Below are positions 1 through 10,463 of a stretch of 64,000 bases of DNA, piece after piece. The stretch spans positions 2,376,140-2,440,139 of the forward strand of contig NZ_JAGGMN010000001.1 in assembly GCF_017875325.1 (NCBI RefSeq). Reading direction: 5' to 3'. The notes under the pieces were generated by a model that saw only the letters and a list, made by a program, of their open reading frames with translations, ran no database searches and was not told where the DNA came from. This stretch comes from Methanofollis sp. W23 (lineage in GTDB: Archaea > Halobacteriota > Methanomicrobia > Methanomicrobiales > Methanofollaceae). The stretch's first letter is position 1. Every line of letters starts with the position of its first letter. The position numbers and the translations under genes are program-made.

Positions 1-419
1 AACCCTGCACCGGGTGCGAACAGTGCAAGGAAACCAAGTGGTGCGTCATCGAAGGCGATGACTGGGCCGACCTTGCCAGAAAAATGCTTGAGGCCGAGGT
101 GGTCGTCCTCGGGTCGCCGACCTATTACTACGACGTCAACGGCCAGATGAAGAACTTCATCGACCGGACATATTCACTCTTCCATGACCGCAAACTCGCG
201 GGACGGAGCGCGGTGGCGGTGACTGTCTGCGCCGACCGCGGGTGCGAACGTTCGCTTGAGACGATCGAGGGGTTCCTGAATACTCACCACTTCTCGTACC
301 TCGGGTATGTCTGCGGGAAGGCGTATGCCCCTGGCGAGATTATGACCGACGCACGAGCGGTGAGGAAGGCCGACGAGGTCGCGCAGAAGATCGTGAATCT
401 CCTGCAGCCGCGTGATTAA
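1..419 (+). CDS. iron-sulfur flavoprotein / NADPH-dependent FMN reductase family (5' truncated)
   Basis: The reading frame is open from base 3 and gives the last 138 residues; the start lies before the window. The first visible residues contain a compact cysteine motif, CTGCEQCKETKWC. This spacing is typical of methanogen iron-sulfur flavoproteins, where it binds a 4Fe-4S cluster beside FMN. A flavodoxin-like segment GSPTYYYDVNGQMKNFIDR follows, the usual flavin-binding loop of the NADPH-dependent FMN reductase superfamily. The family moves electrons between ferredoxin and oxygen, peroxide or other acceptors; the specific acceptor here is unknown. The stop is TAA at 417-419, and the gene is followed by repeat DNA and the convergent cofH gene. 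The family call is firm and the physiological role is not. Confidence 0.8.
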   Translation, partial: PCTGCEQCKETKWCVIEGDDWADLARKMLEAEVVVLGSPTYYYDVNGQMKNFIDRTYSLFHDRKLAGRSAVAVTVCADRGCERSLETIEGFLNTHHFSYLGYVCGKAYAPGEIMTDARAVRKADEVAQKIVNLLQPRD

Positions 420-429
420 GTGGAGATCC

Positions 430-700
430 TGAAGAGGACGGGATGATGCGGTCCCCCTCTCTTCTTCGCAAGAAGGAAAGAATCTCTGTGGCGGGGGGCG
501 TGCCGCCCCCCAAACCCCCCGCCACACGATACGTCAAGGGTGGCAGCACACTCTTTATGGCCATCTATTCTGCCTTCCCGTCCCTATCGTGGTCCCGGGG
601 GTCCGGGCGGCACTCGCCCCCGGCCAAAGGGGTAGGAAGAGGGGTGACATCCATTCTCTCCACGACATATGGAGGGCTCTACAGAGCCCCTCTTTCCTAT
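430..700. repeat. intergenic mosaic repeat between the flavoprotein gene and cofH
   Basis: There is no credible gene here. A GC hairpin occurs near 490-511 (GCGTGCCGCCCCCC region). A CGCCACACGATACGTC segment follows. The GCCTTCCC boundary motif is at 572-579, with a second GC palindrome at 597-622. The end module GGGCTCTACAGAGCCCC at 673-690 lies 16 nt beyond the cofH stop. The same modules recur in nearly all long intergenic spaces of the window. Confidence 0.75.
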
Positions 701-705
701 CCCCC

Positions 706-1797
706 TCAGATCAATTCATACAATGTCGTCCGCTGCCGCAACGGCCGTCCCAGATCCTCAGTGATCCGGCGCATCGCCGAAGGGTCGAGATAATCGGCGT
801 CCTCTGCCCCGGCGTCGGTGGAGACCTCGTCATCGAACATCGTGCCGCCCAGGTCGTTGCACCCGGCCATGAGCCCGAGCTGCGCCAGCCTCGTCCCGAC
901 CTTTCCCCACGAGATCTGGATGTTCTCGAAGTTGTCCAGGAAGAGACGGGCAACCGAAAACATCAGCAGGTCTTCACGCCCGGTCGTGCCTGGCCGTGCG
1001 ATCCCGGCCTTATAGAGTGGGGTGTTGGTGTGGATGAAGGGGAGGGGGACGAGTTCGGTGAACCCATGGGTCCTGTCCTGGACCTCGCGCAAGACCCCGA
1101 GGTGGCGCACCCGGTCGGCCTCAGACTCGTAACTCCCGTACATGATCGTGGCCGTCGACCTGATCCCCATCTGATGGGCCTCGGTGATCACCCGGACCCA
1201 GGTGGCGGTGTCCACCTTCCGCGGGCAGATCACCTGCCGCACCTCGTCGACCAGGATCTCGGCCGCCGTCCCCTGGAGGGTGCCGAGCCCCGCGGCACGG
1301 AGGCGTTTGAGCACCTCCTTTGTGGATATCCCGCTCCGCTCCGCGGCAAAGGCCACCTCCTCGGGACTGCAGGTGTGGATGTCGGCATCAGGGAGGATCG
1401 CATGTACCCACCCGATCATCTCCTCATAGGAGGTGACGTCAAAGTCGGGGTGGACGCCTGAGAGAAAACAGACCTCGCTGACTCCGCGGTCGCGGGCAAG
1501 ACAGGCCCGACGCTCCACCTCTTCTCTCCCATGGAAATAGGCGCCAGGGTCGGTGGCCTTCCGCCCGAACCCGCAGAACCCACAGAGGTTCTTGCAGATA
1601 TTGGTGATGTGAAGGTTCTGGTTGCGCACATAGGTGACCGTCTCGCCGGCACGTTCCTGCCTGGCCTCGTCGGCGGCCGCCGCGATCTCCCACACCTGCC
1701 GGTCCCGCACCTTCAGGAGGGTGAGGGCCTCCTCCTCGGTCATCCGGTGGCCTGCACGCGTGTCTGAGAGTAGTACACTGATTTCGTCTCTGGGCAT
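706..1797 (-). CDS. cofH: F420 biosynthesis radical SAM enzyme CofH (FO synthase subunit 2)
   Basis: This 363-residue protein belongs to the radical SAM CofH/MqnC group. CofH joins L-tyrosine to 5-amino-6-ribitylaminouracil, giving the precursor that CofG closes into the deazaflavin FO of coenzyme F420. The cluster motif CxxxCxxC is visible as ICKNLCGFC after the typical lead-in VTYVRNQNLHITN, and MYGSYE matches the family's MYG(H)xE segment. The start is ATG at 1795-1797, with GGAGA about 12 nt upstream; the longer upstream frame runs into the neighbouring gene and lacks family similarity. No cofG is seen in the window. Methanogens often have CofH paralogues, so this could be a second copy. 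Its substrate is also the substrate of RibH, encoded about 4 kb away. Confidence 0.88.
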   Translation of the reverse strand: MPRDEISVLLSDTRAGHRMTEEEALTLLKVRDRQVWEIAAAADEARQERAGETVTYVRNQNLHITNICKNLCGFCGFGRKATDPGAYFHGREEVERRACLARDRGVSEVCFLSGVHPDFDVTSYEEMIGWVHAILPDADIHTCSPEEVAFAAERSGISTKEVLKRLRAAGLGTLQGTAAEILVDEVRQVICPRKVDTATWVRVITEAHQMGIRSTATIMYGSYESEADRVRHLGVLREVQDRTHGFTELVPLPFIHTNTPLYKAGIARPGTTGREDLLMFSVARLFLDNFENIQISWGKVGTRLAQLGLMAGCNDLGGTMFDDEVSTDAGAEDADYLDPSAMRRITEDLGRPLRQRTTLYELI

Positions 1798-1814
1798 AGG
1801 GGGGTTCTCCCGGT

Positions 1815-2486
1815 TTATTTCTGTTCTTTTCTGCGCCCGACCACAAAGTCGTAGACCAGCATCAGGACGATCAGGACGATGGCCACCTCGAGGATATGGA
1901 GGGGGAGGTAGCCGACGAGCGGGATCGCAAAGAGAGCCTTGCCTACCACCCACTCCTTCTTCACCGGTTCGATCTGCCCGCCGACCTCGCGGTAGACAGA
2001 GAGCTGATCTGGGGCCGGGTTGTTGTCTCCCATCGTGATATAGCCTGCATGCGGGGCAGTATACTCGGCGGTATGCCCGGTCTCGAGAGGCAACATCACC
2101 GTCTGGTTCGCTTCGACCCACATGAGGGCACGATGGATGATCGGGTTGACAGAGTCGGCGCCGTTGGGGCGATAGATGACCACGTCGCCATAGTCATTGT
2201 ATTTCACATACCCCGAGGCCTGGCCGTCCTCCCATGTCTGGAAGTCGCCATAACGCTCAGGGGCAGAGACGAAGACCAGGTCGCCGACGTTCATATTCGG
2301 GATCATGCTCCCTGATTCGATCGCCACCACCGCCGGCCAGGTCCCTGAGACCAGAAAGAGGACCAGGGCGATCCCTGCGACTACCGCGACCGCCCAGGCG
2401 ATGTCTCTGGCGATGGATACGGCAGGATGCTTGCTTGTCCTGATCTGTTCGATCACACCCGGTTTTTTGGCCGCTCTGTCAGACAT
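1815..2486 (-). CDS. signal peptidase I, archaeal/ER (S26B) type
   Basis: This 223-residue membrane protein cleaves signal peptides from secreted proteins at the outer face of the membrane. A transmembrane helix covers roughly residues 30-47 and is followed by the catalytic box IESGSMIPNMNVGD, with Ser60 as nucleophile. The second box contains IIHRAL, with His in place of the bacterial Lys, as in the archaeal and eukaryotic ER enzyme. A third box, GYITMGDNNPAPD, carries the conserved Asp. A second hydrophobic helix near the C-terminus is followed by a basic tail. It is on the same strand as cofH, with 17 nt between its stop and the cofH start, so the two may be co-transcribed although their functions are unrelated. 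Confidence 0.88.
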   Translation of the reverse strand: MSDRAAKKPGVIEQIRTSKHPAVSIARDIAWAVAVVAGIALVLFLVSGTWPAVVAIESGSMIPNMNVGDLVFVSAPERYGDFQTWEDGQASGYVKYNDYGDVVIYRPNGADSVNPIIHRALMWVEANQTVMLPLETGHTAEYTAPHAGYITMGDNNPAPDQLSVYREVGGQIEPVKKEWVVGKALFAIPLVGYLPLHILEVAIVLIVLMLVYDFVVGRRKEQK

Positions 2487-3067
2487 CTGTAGGGAGTTGT
2501 TAGGAGCGGCACATAATATAAATATAGGATCAGATCGCCGGGGGGGGGCGGGACATACCTGGCGACCAGGCAGTATTTTTCCTTGTTGCGACCCCCTTGA
2601 GTGGATCCTGAAGACACGTCAGGGGTTCACATCGATCAGGTTGCCGCCCTCCTCGTAGTATCACGGTTGCCATCTCGTGCCACGTGCGGAGGTGTGAAAA
2701 TCAGGGCCTGGTGAAATCCTTTTGAGATCCCCGGGCAGGTGAACGGTTCGCACGTGCGCCCGGAAAAGATGAGGATATACCATGAGCATATCCCACCACT
2801 CCCTGAGGCCTGACCATCGTCTTGAACCGAAGACTCTCCTTCCTGGGGGGCGGCAATGAGGCGGGGGTCTCACAGAGTGTCCTGTGCTGAAGGAGCGGGC
2901 ATAGATCCACACTCCCTGGAGACCCACGATCATGTTCAATCGCGTATGCGTGAGCCTCAGGGTCATGCTCGATTCTACAGAGCGAAAAAGATGAAGGCTC
3001 TCTTCACACCCCAGAACATCTCCTGGGACATCTCATGAAATATTCTAAAGCGGCCCTGAAATGTGTG
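2487..3067. repeat. intergenic region with mosaic repeat modules
   Basis: The first 100 bases hold the AT-rich promoter of the signal peptidase (AATATAAATATAG region near 2515) and a G-run. Positions 2802-2844 carry the reverse complement of the TTCAAGACGATGGTCAGG module. Positions 2878-2985 carry the block GAGACCCACGATCATGTTCA, then the GTGAGCC/GGGTCAT hairpin-like segment, and it ends in GATTCTACAGAG about 90 nt before the purE stop. Open frames here are repeat sequence and not genes. Confidence 0.7.
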
Positions 3068-3457
3068 TTACGCCGTGCCCAGGATCCGCGCCGCGAGGTG
3101 GGCGGCATTCTCCCCGCCGTCCACGGCGACACATGCGACCGGCACGCCCTTCGGCATCTGCACCACCGAGAGGAGGGCGTCAAGTCCGCCGAGGAGTGTA
3201 CCAGAGACCGGCACTCCTATCACCGGTTTTTTGGTCTTCGAGGCCACGACACCGGGGAGTGCCGCCGACATCCCGGCGATGCAGATGAAGACCGTCGCGT
3301 CCGAGGTCTTCACGTACTCGTCCAGGCGCTCGGGATCGCGGTGGGCCGAGATCACCTGGAGGTCATAGGTGATCCCATATTCGGCGAGTATATGTGTGGC
3401 CTTCTCGGCAATTGCACTGTCAGAGGCCGATCCGATGATGACTGCAACATCTGGCAT
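3068..3457 (-). CDS. purE: 5-(carboxyamino)imidazole ribonucleotide mutase PurE
   Basis: This 129-residue protein catalyses the carboxylation step giving CAIR in de novo purine synthesis. The N-terminus [17 protein letters not shown] holds the GSxSD nucleotide-binding loop, and [10 protein letters not shown] holds the catalytic His of the SAHR motif. The segment [14 protein letters not shown] replaces the usual AGGAAHLPGM loop, so assignment to the N5-CAIR mutase or AIR carboxylase subclass is uncertain. It is slightly shorter than bacterial PurE (about 160) but complete at both ends. It stands alone between two repeat regions; purL and purA are elsewhere in the window, so purine genes are dispersed. 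Confidence 0.9.
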   Translation of the reverse strand: MPDVAVIIGSASDSAIAEKATHILAEYGITYDLQVISAHRDPERLDEYVKTSDATVFICIAGMSAALPGVVASKTKKPVIGVPVSGTLLGGLDALLSVVQMPKGVPVACVAVDGGENAAHLAARILGTA

Positions 3458-4359
3458 GATGAATCCACTCTGTCTGCTTCCAAGATAGTGGGGCGGGATG
3501 GTTTATGCCTTCTCCTGCTCCTGGCAGAACTCTGAGGAGTGAACATTCACACACCCCGCCACACGATAGGCACAATCTCTTCCAGGATCTTTGTCCCGGC
3601 CTTCGTGATCTCACCGTCGTCCTGAGTGTCAGGGGGATGAGAGGGATCACTATCCTGGGAAGATGAGTTTGAGAGACAGGTCTTGATCTTCGAGAGCGCC
3701 CCCGATCCCCCCGCGCGATCGATAGGCGGTGGACGGCATTACGCTCTTCATGGCCATTGAGTGTGTCTTCCCACACAATCACGCCGGGGGCGCTGCCTCC
3801 GGACCCCCGGGATGAAGATTGGGGCGAGAAGGCTGAATCGAAGATCCTGAATGACTGGATGCCATCCTCGACCAATCGTGTGGCGGGGGGTCCGGGGGGC
3901 AAGGCCCCCCGGCGCGAGGCGGCGGGGAAGAGTCTAAAATATGAGATGAAGATAGGGTGGAGAAGGCAGAGAGACAATTATTCAGAAGGCGTCTCTGTTC
4001 TTTGCGTATGGGTCATGTCTGCCACAGATAGTTTCAAATCCCCATCAAAATCTCAGGAGCCGATCTTCTAGATCATTTTCATGGTAAATACTCTTGATGA
4101 CTATCTCTGCAGGGCCATTCGGTGATCTTCCGGCGTGGGTGTTCTGCTCTGAAGAAGGAGCACGGGTCCATCCCATGTCATTTTCATCATATATCCATGA
4201 GCCAGAGGTTCATACCCAATTCTACAAACCCAGAAATTCTTCCTTCATACCCCTTGTGCTCCACCGCCTCCAGGTCAGATCAAAATGTTCGTGAACGCCC
4301 CGGCACCCCTGCCCGGGGCAAATCTACATTGCCACGTACCGCGAATCAAACCTGTACCT
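3458..4359. repeat. long intergenic region with mosaic repeats
   Basis: This is the space between the divergent purE and aminotransferase genes. It has two GC palindromes, one at 3784-3802 (CCGGGGGC-GCT-GCCTCCGG) and one near 3889-3921 (GGGGGGTCC/GGCCCCCC), with the flanking segments CGGTGGACGGCATTACGCTCTTCATG and CGACCAATCGTGTGGCGGG. Positions 4140-4245 carry the GCTCTGAAG block and the hairpin module CCATGAGCC-AGA-GGTTCATACC, ending in AATTCTACAAACCC. No gene is supported here. Confidence 0.7.
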
Positions 4360-5951
<1,592 letters not shown>

Positions 5952-6002
5952 ACCGGCAGGAATAAAAGAAGACTGGAAAAAGGATCAATCGAGGAGATCA
6001 TC

Positions 6003-6410
6003 ATGACAATCAAACTTGGCTTCGTCGTGGCAGAGTTCAACCGCGACATCACCTATATGATGGAGATCGAGGCACAGGAACACGCGAAGTTCCTGGGCGC
6101 AGAAGTGACCGAGAGTTTCTACGTCCCTGGCGCCTACGACATGCCCCTTGCGATCAAGAAGATGCTGGAAGACGGGAAGGTCGACGCTGTCGTGACCATC
6201 GGGTGCGTCATCGAGGGTGCCACCCAGCACGACGAGATCGTGGTTCAGCACGCCGCTCGCAAGATCATCGACCTCTCCCTTGAGTACAACAAACCTGTCT
6301 CCCTCGGGATCTCAGGGCCTGGCATGACCAGACTCGAGGCCAACGAGCGGATCGACTATGCAAGACGTGCGGTCGAGTCGGCCATCAAGATGGTGCAGAG
6401 ATTAGGATGA
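6003..6410 (+). CDS. ribH: 6,7-dimethyl-8-ribityllumazine synthase
   Basis: This 135-residue protein condenses 5-amino-6-ribitylaminouracil with dihydroxybutanone phosphate. The substrate-binding motif FNRDIT is near the start, and [14 protein letters not shown] forms the phosphate/ribityl loop. [14 protein letters not shown] contains the catalytic His. Family members form 60-mer shells or pentamers; the assembly here cannot be predicted. Its stop overlaps the start of the next aminotransferase gene (ATGA at 6407), extending the operon. The aminouracil substrate is shared with CofH and so links flavin and F420 synthesis. Confidence 0.94.
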   Translation: MTIKLGFVVAEFNRDITYMMEIEAQEHAKFLGAEVTESFYVPGAYDMPLAIKKMLEDGKVDAVVTIGCVIEGATQHDEIVVQHAARKIIDLSLEYNKPVSLGISGPGMTRLEANERIDYARRAVESAIKMVQRLG

Positions 6411-7549
6411 GAGCCCTCTCTGAGAAGGTCGGTGCCGTCGCCCCGTCGGCGACGATCGAGATCTCGGACGCCGCCAAGCGGATGAAGAGAGAGGGGATCG
6501 ACGTCATCTCTCTCTCCATCGGCGAACCCGACTTCGATACGCCCGACCACATCGTGCAGGCCTGTGCCGACGCCCTGAAGAGGGGCGAGACCCATTATGC
6601 CCCCTCGAACGGGATCCCTGAACTCCTGCACGCGGTGACCGAGAAGTGCCGGACCGAGAACCAGATCCCCTGCACCCCTGACCAGGTCATCGCTACCTGC
6701 GGGGCGAAGAGTGCCATCTACGAGGCAATGCAAGCCTGTCTCAACCCTGGCGACGAGGTGATCCTCCCTGACCCGGCGTGGGTCAGCTATGAACCCTGCG
6801 TCCAGATGGCCGGGGGCAGGGTCGTCCACCACATGATGGACGAGCCCGACTTCCAGCTCGACGACTCTCTCCTCGAACGGGTGGGCCAGAAGACCAGGAT
6901 GATCGTGATCAACTCGCCCTCCAACCCGGCCGGGACAGTCCTCTCGAAGGAGTCCCTGAACCTGGTCGCCGACCTCTGTGAGGACTATGACCTTCTCGCC
7001 CTCTCAGACGAGATCTACGAGAAACTCATCTATGGGAGAGAGCACGTCTCCCTTGCGTCCATCGGCGACATGGCCGAGCGGACGATCACCATCAACGGGT
7101 TCTCCAAGGCCTATGCGATGACCGGGTGGCGGCTCGGGTATGCGGTGGCCCCGCTCCCGGTCCTCCGCCAGATGGTCAAGGTCCAGCAGCACTCGGTCTC
7201 TCATCCGACCACCTTCGTGATGTGGGGCGGGGTGGCGGCCCTCACCGGCGACCAGTCCTGTGTCGAGGCGATGCGCCAGGAGTTCGAGCGCCGCCGGATG
7301 TACATGCTCGACGAGTTCGGGTCGATGGGCTACACGGTCGCCCCGCCTGACGGTGCCTTCTACGCTTTTGTAAAAGTGGAAGGCGACGACATGGCCATCG
7401 CGCACGAGTGGCTCAACGAGGCGCACGTGGCCGCGACGCCAGGCAGCGCCTTCAATGCCCCAGGCTGGATCCGCGTCAGCTATGCGGCGTCTCTTGAGAC
7501 TCTCAAAGAGGCGATGCACCGGATCAGGCTCTGGAAGAACACGAATTAG
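6407..7549 (+). CDS. class I PLP aminotransferase (aspartate aminotransferase-like)
   Basis: This 380-residue enzyme has the full set of class I motifs. [15 protein letters not shown] lies at the N-terminus and [11 protein letters not shown] at the small-domain hinge. [10 protein letters not shown] binds cofactor through Asn, and [10 protein letters not shown] holds the Asp/Tyr that hold [19 protein letters not shown] has the Schiff-base Lys, and IRVSYAAS the C-terminal substrate-carboxylate Arg. Aspartate is the likeliest donor. It is translationally coupled to ribH, making an operon of two aminotransferases around ribC-ribH. A paralogue occurs at 61101-62264. The start ATG at 6407 is supported by the overlap. 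Confidence 0.88.
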   Translation: MRALSEKVGAVAPSATIEISDAAKRMKREGIDVISLSIGEPDFDTPDHIVQACADALKRGETHYAPSNGIPELLHAVTEKCRTENQIPCTPDQVIATCGAKSAIYEAMQACLNPGDEVILPDPAWVSYEPCVQMAGGRVVHHMMDEPDFQLDDSLLERVGQKTRMIVINSPSNPAGTVLSKESLNLVADLCEDYDLLALSDEIYEKLIYGREHVSLASIGDMAERTITINGFSKAYAMTGWRLGYAVAPLPVLRQMVKVQQHSVSHPTTFVMWGGVAALTGDQSCVEAMRQEFERRRMYMLDEFGSMGYTVAPPDGAFYAFVKVEGDDMAIAHEWLNEAHVAATPGSAFNAPGWIRVSYAASLETLKEAMHRIRLWKNTN

Positions 7550-7569
7550 ACCGAGGCGGTGCCCAGGAG

Positions 7570-9336
7570 ATGAGAGAAAAGCCCGGTTTCGACGGCAGAT
7601 GCGACGTCGTGAGGGTTTTTCTCCTGACATTCTTTTTAGTATCTCTTTTCTCTGCCTCACTCTCACCTGTCGGAGCGATCGCCCCGGACGATTCTCACAA
7701 TGTCCTCCTCCTCCATTCCTATTATGATGGTCTCTCCTGGACCGACGACGTGACCGGGGGGGTACAGTCAGTCCTTGACAAAGAGGAGGGCGTCGTCCTC
7801 TACATCGAGTATATGGACATGCCACGGGTCAACTCCCCCGGGTATGAGGAGGAGTTGATCGAGCTCTTCAGGGTCAAGTATGCAGACGCCTCGTTTGATG
7901 CGATCATCTGTGCAGACGAGTACGCCTTCCATTTTCTCCGTGACCATCATGATGATCTCTTCCCTGGTGTCCCGGTCGTCTTCTGCGGGGTGAATTATTT
8001 TGAAGATGCCTATCTCGAGGGTTGGGACTGCACCGGGATCGTCGAGGCATACGATGTGGTCGGCACCATCGATGCCGCCCTTGCGCTTGACCCTGGAGTC
8101 AGGAGGATCTATGTCATCAATGACTGCTCAGAGACCGGTCTCTCCAACCAGAAGGTGATCGAACGAGCGGCCGGGGAATATCAGGGGCGCCTGGAGATCG
8201 TCTCCTCTGAAGGGCAATCCCTCGACCAGGTCCTGGACACTGTCGCCGCCCTTCCGCCAGACGCAATCGTCCTCCTGATGACCTTCTACCTGGATCAGGA
8301 CGGCACCTCGTACGACTATGACGAGGTCGTCGGCACGGTGAGCGCCGCCTCGCCGGTCCCGGTCTATGGGGTCTGGGATATCTACCTGGGGGAAGGGCTT
8401 GTGGGGGGCCGTCTCACCTCGGGAGAGGACCAGGGGACTGCCGCCGGGCGCCTTGCCCTGCGGGTGCTTGAGGGCGAGTCGGCGTCGAAGATCCCGGTCG
8501 AGGCCGATCTCCAGGGGACCTATAGGTTTGACTATCGACAACTGGACCGGTTCGGGCTCCAGGAGTCTGACCTGCCGGCAGGGAGTACGGTCATCCATGC
8601 CCCAAACACGGCCGTCGAGATCGACCGTGAGGTGCTCGCGGCGGTGATCATCGCCCTCGTGACTCTTCTCCTCCTGGTCGGGTTCCTGGCCTATACCATC
8701 CGCGTGAGAAAGAAGACCGAACATGCCCTGAAAAAGAGTGAGCAGAAGTTCCGCGAGATCGCGGAGCGGAGTTTTGACGTCATCTTCATCACCGATGCCG
8801 ACGGCGAGTACACCTACCTCTCCCCCTCGGTCAGGAGGGTCACCGGATATACCCCCGAGGAACTCGTCGGGAGGTCATACCGCGCGGGACTGCGTGAGAA
8901 ATGGAAAAAGATCGTAGAGGATGCAATCGCCGCCCTCAAGTCCGGCGAGGTCGTCGAGGGAGTGGAGGTCTGTTTCTATGCAAAGGACGGGTCGCCCAGG
9001 CACCTTGAGATCAATGCCGCTCCCATCATGGTCGAAGGGGCGGTGGCCGGGGCCCAGGGGGTGGTGCGCGACGTCACCGAACGCCGCGAGATGGAGCGTG
9101 TCCGTGAGGAGGCCTATGCCCAGATCGACCAGAACATCGCCCAGTTCGCCACCCTCGGCGACGAGATCAGGAACCCTCTCTCGGTCATCGTCGGGCTTGC
9201 CGATCTCAACTGCGATGAGAGGGACGCCGAGCAGATCCTCGAACAGGCCAGGATCATTGATGCGATCATCGACCGCCTCGACCAGGGATGGATCGAGTCC
9301 GAGAAGGTGCAGGCCTTCCTGAGAAAGCGGAATTGA
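7570..9336 (+). CDS. membrane sensor: periplasmic-binding domain, PAS, degenerate histidine-kinase box
   Basis: This 588-residue protein begins with a hydrophobic signal/anchor (about residues 16-36). A region resembling ABC-transporter substrate-binding domains follows (residues 42-330; NVLLLHSYYDGLSWTDDV, then VPVYGVWDIYLGEGLVGG). A transmembrane helix lies near 355-378, with a linker and one PAS domain after it (about 395-510, ending VVRDVTERREMER). The C-terminal segment FATLGDEIRNPLSVIVGLAD corresponds to the kinase dimerisation box of methanogen PAS sensors, but Glu occupies the position of the phosphorylatable His, and no ATP-binding domain follows. It probably senses an external ligand and signals by contact with another protein. 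It starts 20 nt after the aminotransferase and may belong to that transcript. Confidence 0.78.
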   Translation: MREKPGFDGRCDVVRVFLLTFFLVSLFSASLSPVGAIAPDDSHNVLLLHSYYDGLSWTDDVTGGVQSVLDKEEGVVLYIEYMDMPRVNSPGYEEELIELFRVKYADASFDAIICADEYAFHFLRDHHDDLFPGVPVVFCGVNYFEDAYLEGWDCTGIVEAYDVVGTIDAALALDPGVRRIYVINDCSETGLSNQKVIERAAGEYQGRLEIVSSEGQSLDQVLDTVAALPPDAIVLLMTFYLDQDGTSYDYDEVVGTVSAASPVPVYGVWDIYLGEGLVGGRLTSGEDQGTAAGRLALRVLEGESASKIPVEADLQGTYRFDYRQLDRFGLQESDLPAGSTVIHAPNTAVEIDREVLAAVIIALVTLLLLVGFLAYTIRVRKKTEHALKKSEQKFREIAERSFDVIFITDADGEYTYLSPSVRRVTGYTPEELVGRSYRAGLREKWKKIVEDAIAALKSGEVVEGVEVCFYAKDGSPRHLEINAAPIMVEGAVAGAQGVVRDVTERREMERVREEAYAQIDQNIAQFATLGDEIRNPLSVIVGLADLNCDERDAEQILEQARIIDAIIDRLDQGWIESEKVQAFLRKRN

Positions 9337-9421
9337 CTGGCGCAGGTTGATATGGCCTGGGCTCTACCTTCTGGAGTATGGTGAGAGAAGACAGGAGGGC
9401 GAACTGACGAAGGAGAGATTT

Positions 9422-9775
9422 GTGGTCCTCTGGCGCAGGGGCCCGGGAGTGCGGTGCCACTACCGCACCACCGACACGGAACGGTCCCTGGGAGAAGTCC
9501 TGGAAGAGATCCGCCCTCTTCTTGAGGAGAGCGGGGTCATCGTCGAGGTCAGGGTGGAAAAGGTCGCCGGGGACGTCTCAGAGGTCTCCTTCAATGGCCT
9601 CCCTCTGCAGGACCTGGTCGAGGAGATCGCGAAGGCCGAGGCCTATTGCAGCGGGCCTTCACGGATGGAAGAACTCGGTCATCCAGAGATCGCCTATGAC
9701 CCTGAGGTGCGTGTGGGGTGCGTCGTCCCTGAGATTATCTTCAGGAAGGCGGTCCTCATGGCGCTTGAAGAATAA
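9422..9775 (+). CDS. small conserved protein, DUF2703-like
   Basis: This 117-residue protein has no firmly recognised function. It resembles DUF2703 proteins in starting with a short beta-strand (VLWRR) and a basic/aromatic segment. An amphipathic helix follows (SLGEVLEEIRPLLEESG), then a strand pair, and then VSFNGLPLQDLVEEIAKAEAYC with a Cys near the end of the helix. I place the start at GTG 9422, preceded by AGGAG at 9411-9415. An upstream TTG at 9347 is in frame but lacks a ribosome-binding site and adds residues unlike the family. It lies 85 nt after the sensor gene on the same strand. The family assignment is tentative. Confidence 0.6.
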   Translation: MVLWRRGPGVRCHYRTTDTERSLGEVLEEIRPLLEESGVIVEVRVEKVAGDVSEVSFNGLPLQDLVEEIAKAEAYCSGPSRMEELGHPEIAYDPEVRVGCVVPEIIFRKAVLMALEE

Positions 9776-9780
9776 TCGTC

Positions 9781-9790
9781 TTATTTATAT
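9781..9790 (+). promoter_or_regulatory. TATA box for the Yip1-family gene
   Basis: TTATTTATAT lies about 25-30 nt before the ATG at 9815, the usual archaeal TATA-to-start spacing for a leaderless message. This spacing also favours ATG 9815 over the upstream in-frame TTG and GTG codons. Confidence 0.6.
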
Positions 9791-9814
9791 GGTTTGGCTG
9801 TGCCAGAGATCTCT

Positions 9815-10462
9815 ATGAGTCATTGGATGGTCGACCTCCTCCTCAACCCTGACACCTTCTTCAGGGAAAGGGCTGACCAGGAGGCTGGACTGAAATTCCC
9901 GTTGTTGTGCGTCCTGTTGGCCGGGCTTGCGATGGCACCGGGGGCGTACAAGTCGGTCGAGATCACAGGATCCCTCTTCTCTCCTGAGATGCAGTCGTAC
10001 ATGTGGTTTGGCGGGCTCATTGCGGCTATTTTTGTGGTGATCACTGCGTTTTTGATGTTTATCGCAGTGGCGATAGTGTTCTATCTCATCTCTGCGGCAT
10101 TCAAGGGTCAGGGAGATATAATAAAGACATTTGAGGTGGCCGGGTATGGATTTCTCCCGATGGTCTTTGGGAGTATCCTCTCGTCTGCGGTGTATTATTA
10201 TTATGCTCCATCCATAGCGCTTCCGCAGGTGGACCCGACCACGGAGGCCGGGATGGAGGCAATGGGCCAGGCGATCGCCAGTGCGCCGATGACGATGATC
10301 TCCGCCATCCTCGGGATCCTCTTCCTCCTCTGGTCTGCCAATATCTGGATCTTCGGGATGCGGCATGCACGCGCCCTCACCCTGCGCCACGCCCTCATCA
10401 CCGTCGGTCTGCCGGTGGGGATATATATTATTATTCAGATCTGGTCCCTGGGAGTTCTGTAA
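9815..10462 (+). CDS. Yip1-domain membrane protein
   Basis: This 215-residue integral membrane protein has about five hydrophobic helices. The N-terminal soluble stretch MVDLLLNPDTFFRERADQE is typical of prokaryotic Yip1-domain proteins, where a conserved P-x-x-F segment precedes the first helix. Helices are visible around FPLLCVLLAGLAMA, FGGLIAAIFVVITAFLMFIAVAIVFYL, FEVAGYGFLPMVFGSILSSAVYYYY, MISAILGILFLLWSANIWIF and HALITVGLPVGIYIIIQIW. Its role is unknown; in archaea these genes often neighbour exported CARDB-type surface proteins, as here (the next gene starts 2 nt later). The pair may form a membrane/surface unit. Confidence 0.75.
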   Translation: MSHWMVDLLLNPDTFFRERADQEAGLKFPLLCVLLAGLAMAPGAYKSVEITGSLFSPEMQSYMWFGGLIAAIFVVITAFLMFIAVAIVFYLISAAFKGQGDIIKTFEVAGYGFLPMVFGSILSSAVYYYYAPSIALPQVDPTTEAGMEAMGQAIASAPMTMISAILGILFLLWSANIWIFGMRHARALTLRHALITVGLPVGIYIIIQIWSLGVL

Positions 10463-10463
10463 T

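Noticed and set aside
589-1461. Long plus-strand frame opposite cofH
   Set aside because: It is a shadow of the GC-rich cofH gene: no family similarity, Pro/Arg/Gly-heavy, and cofH on the other strand explains the region.
2661-2966. 101-residue minus-strand frame upstream of the signal peptidase gene
   Set aside because: It translates repeat modules; similar peptide strings (KESLxFKxMVxxxG) come from other repeat copies at 20379 and 62744.
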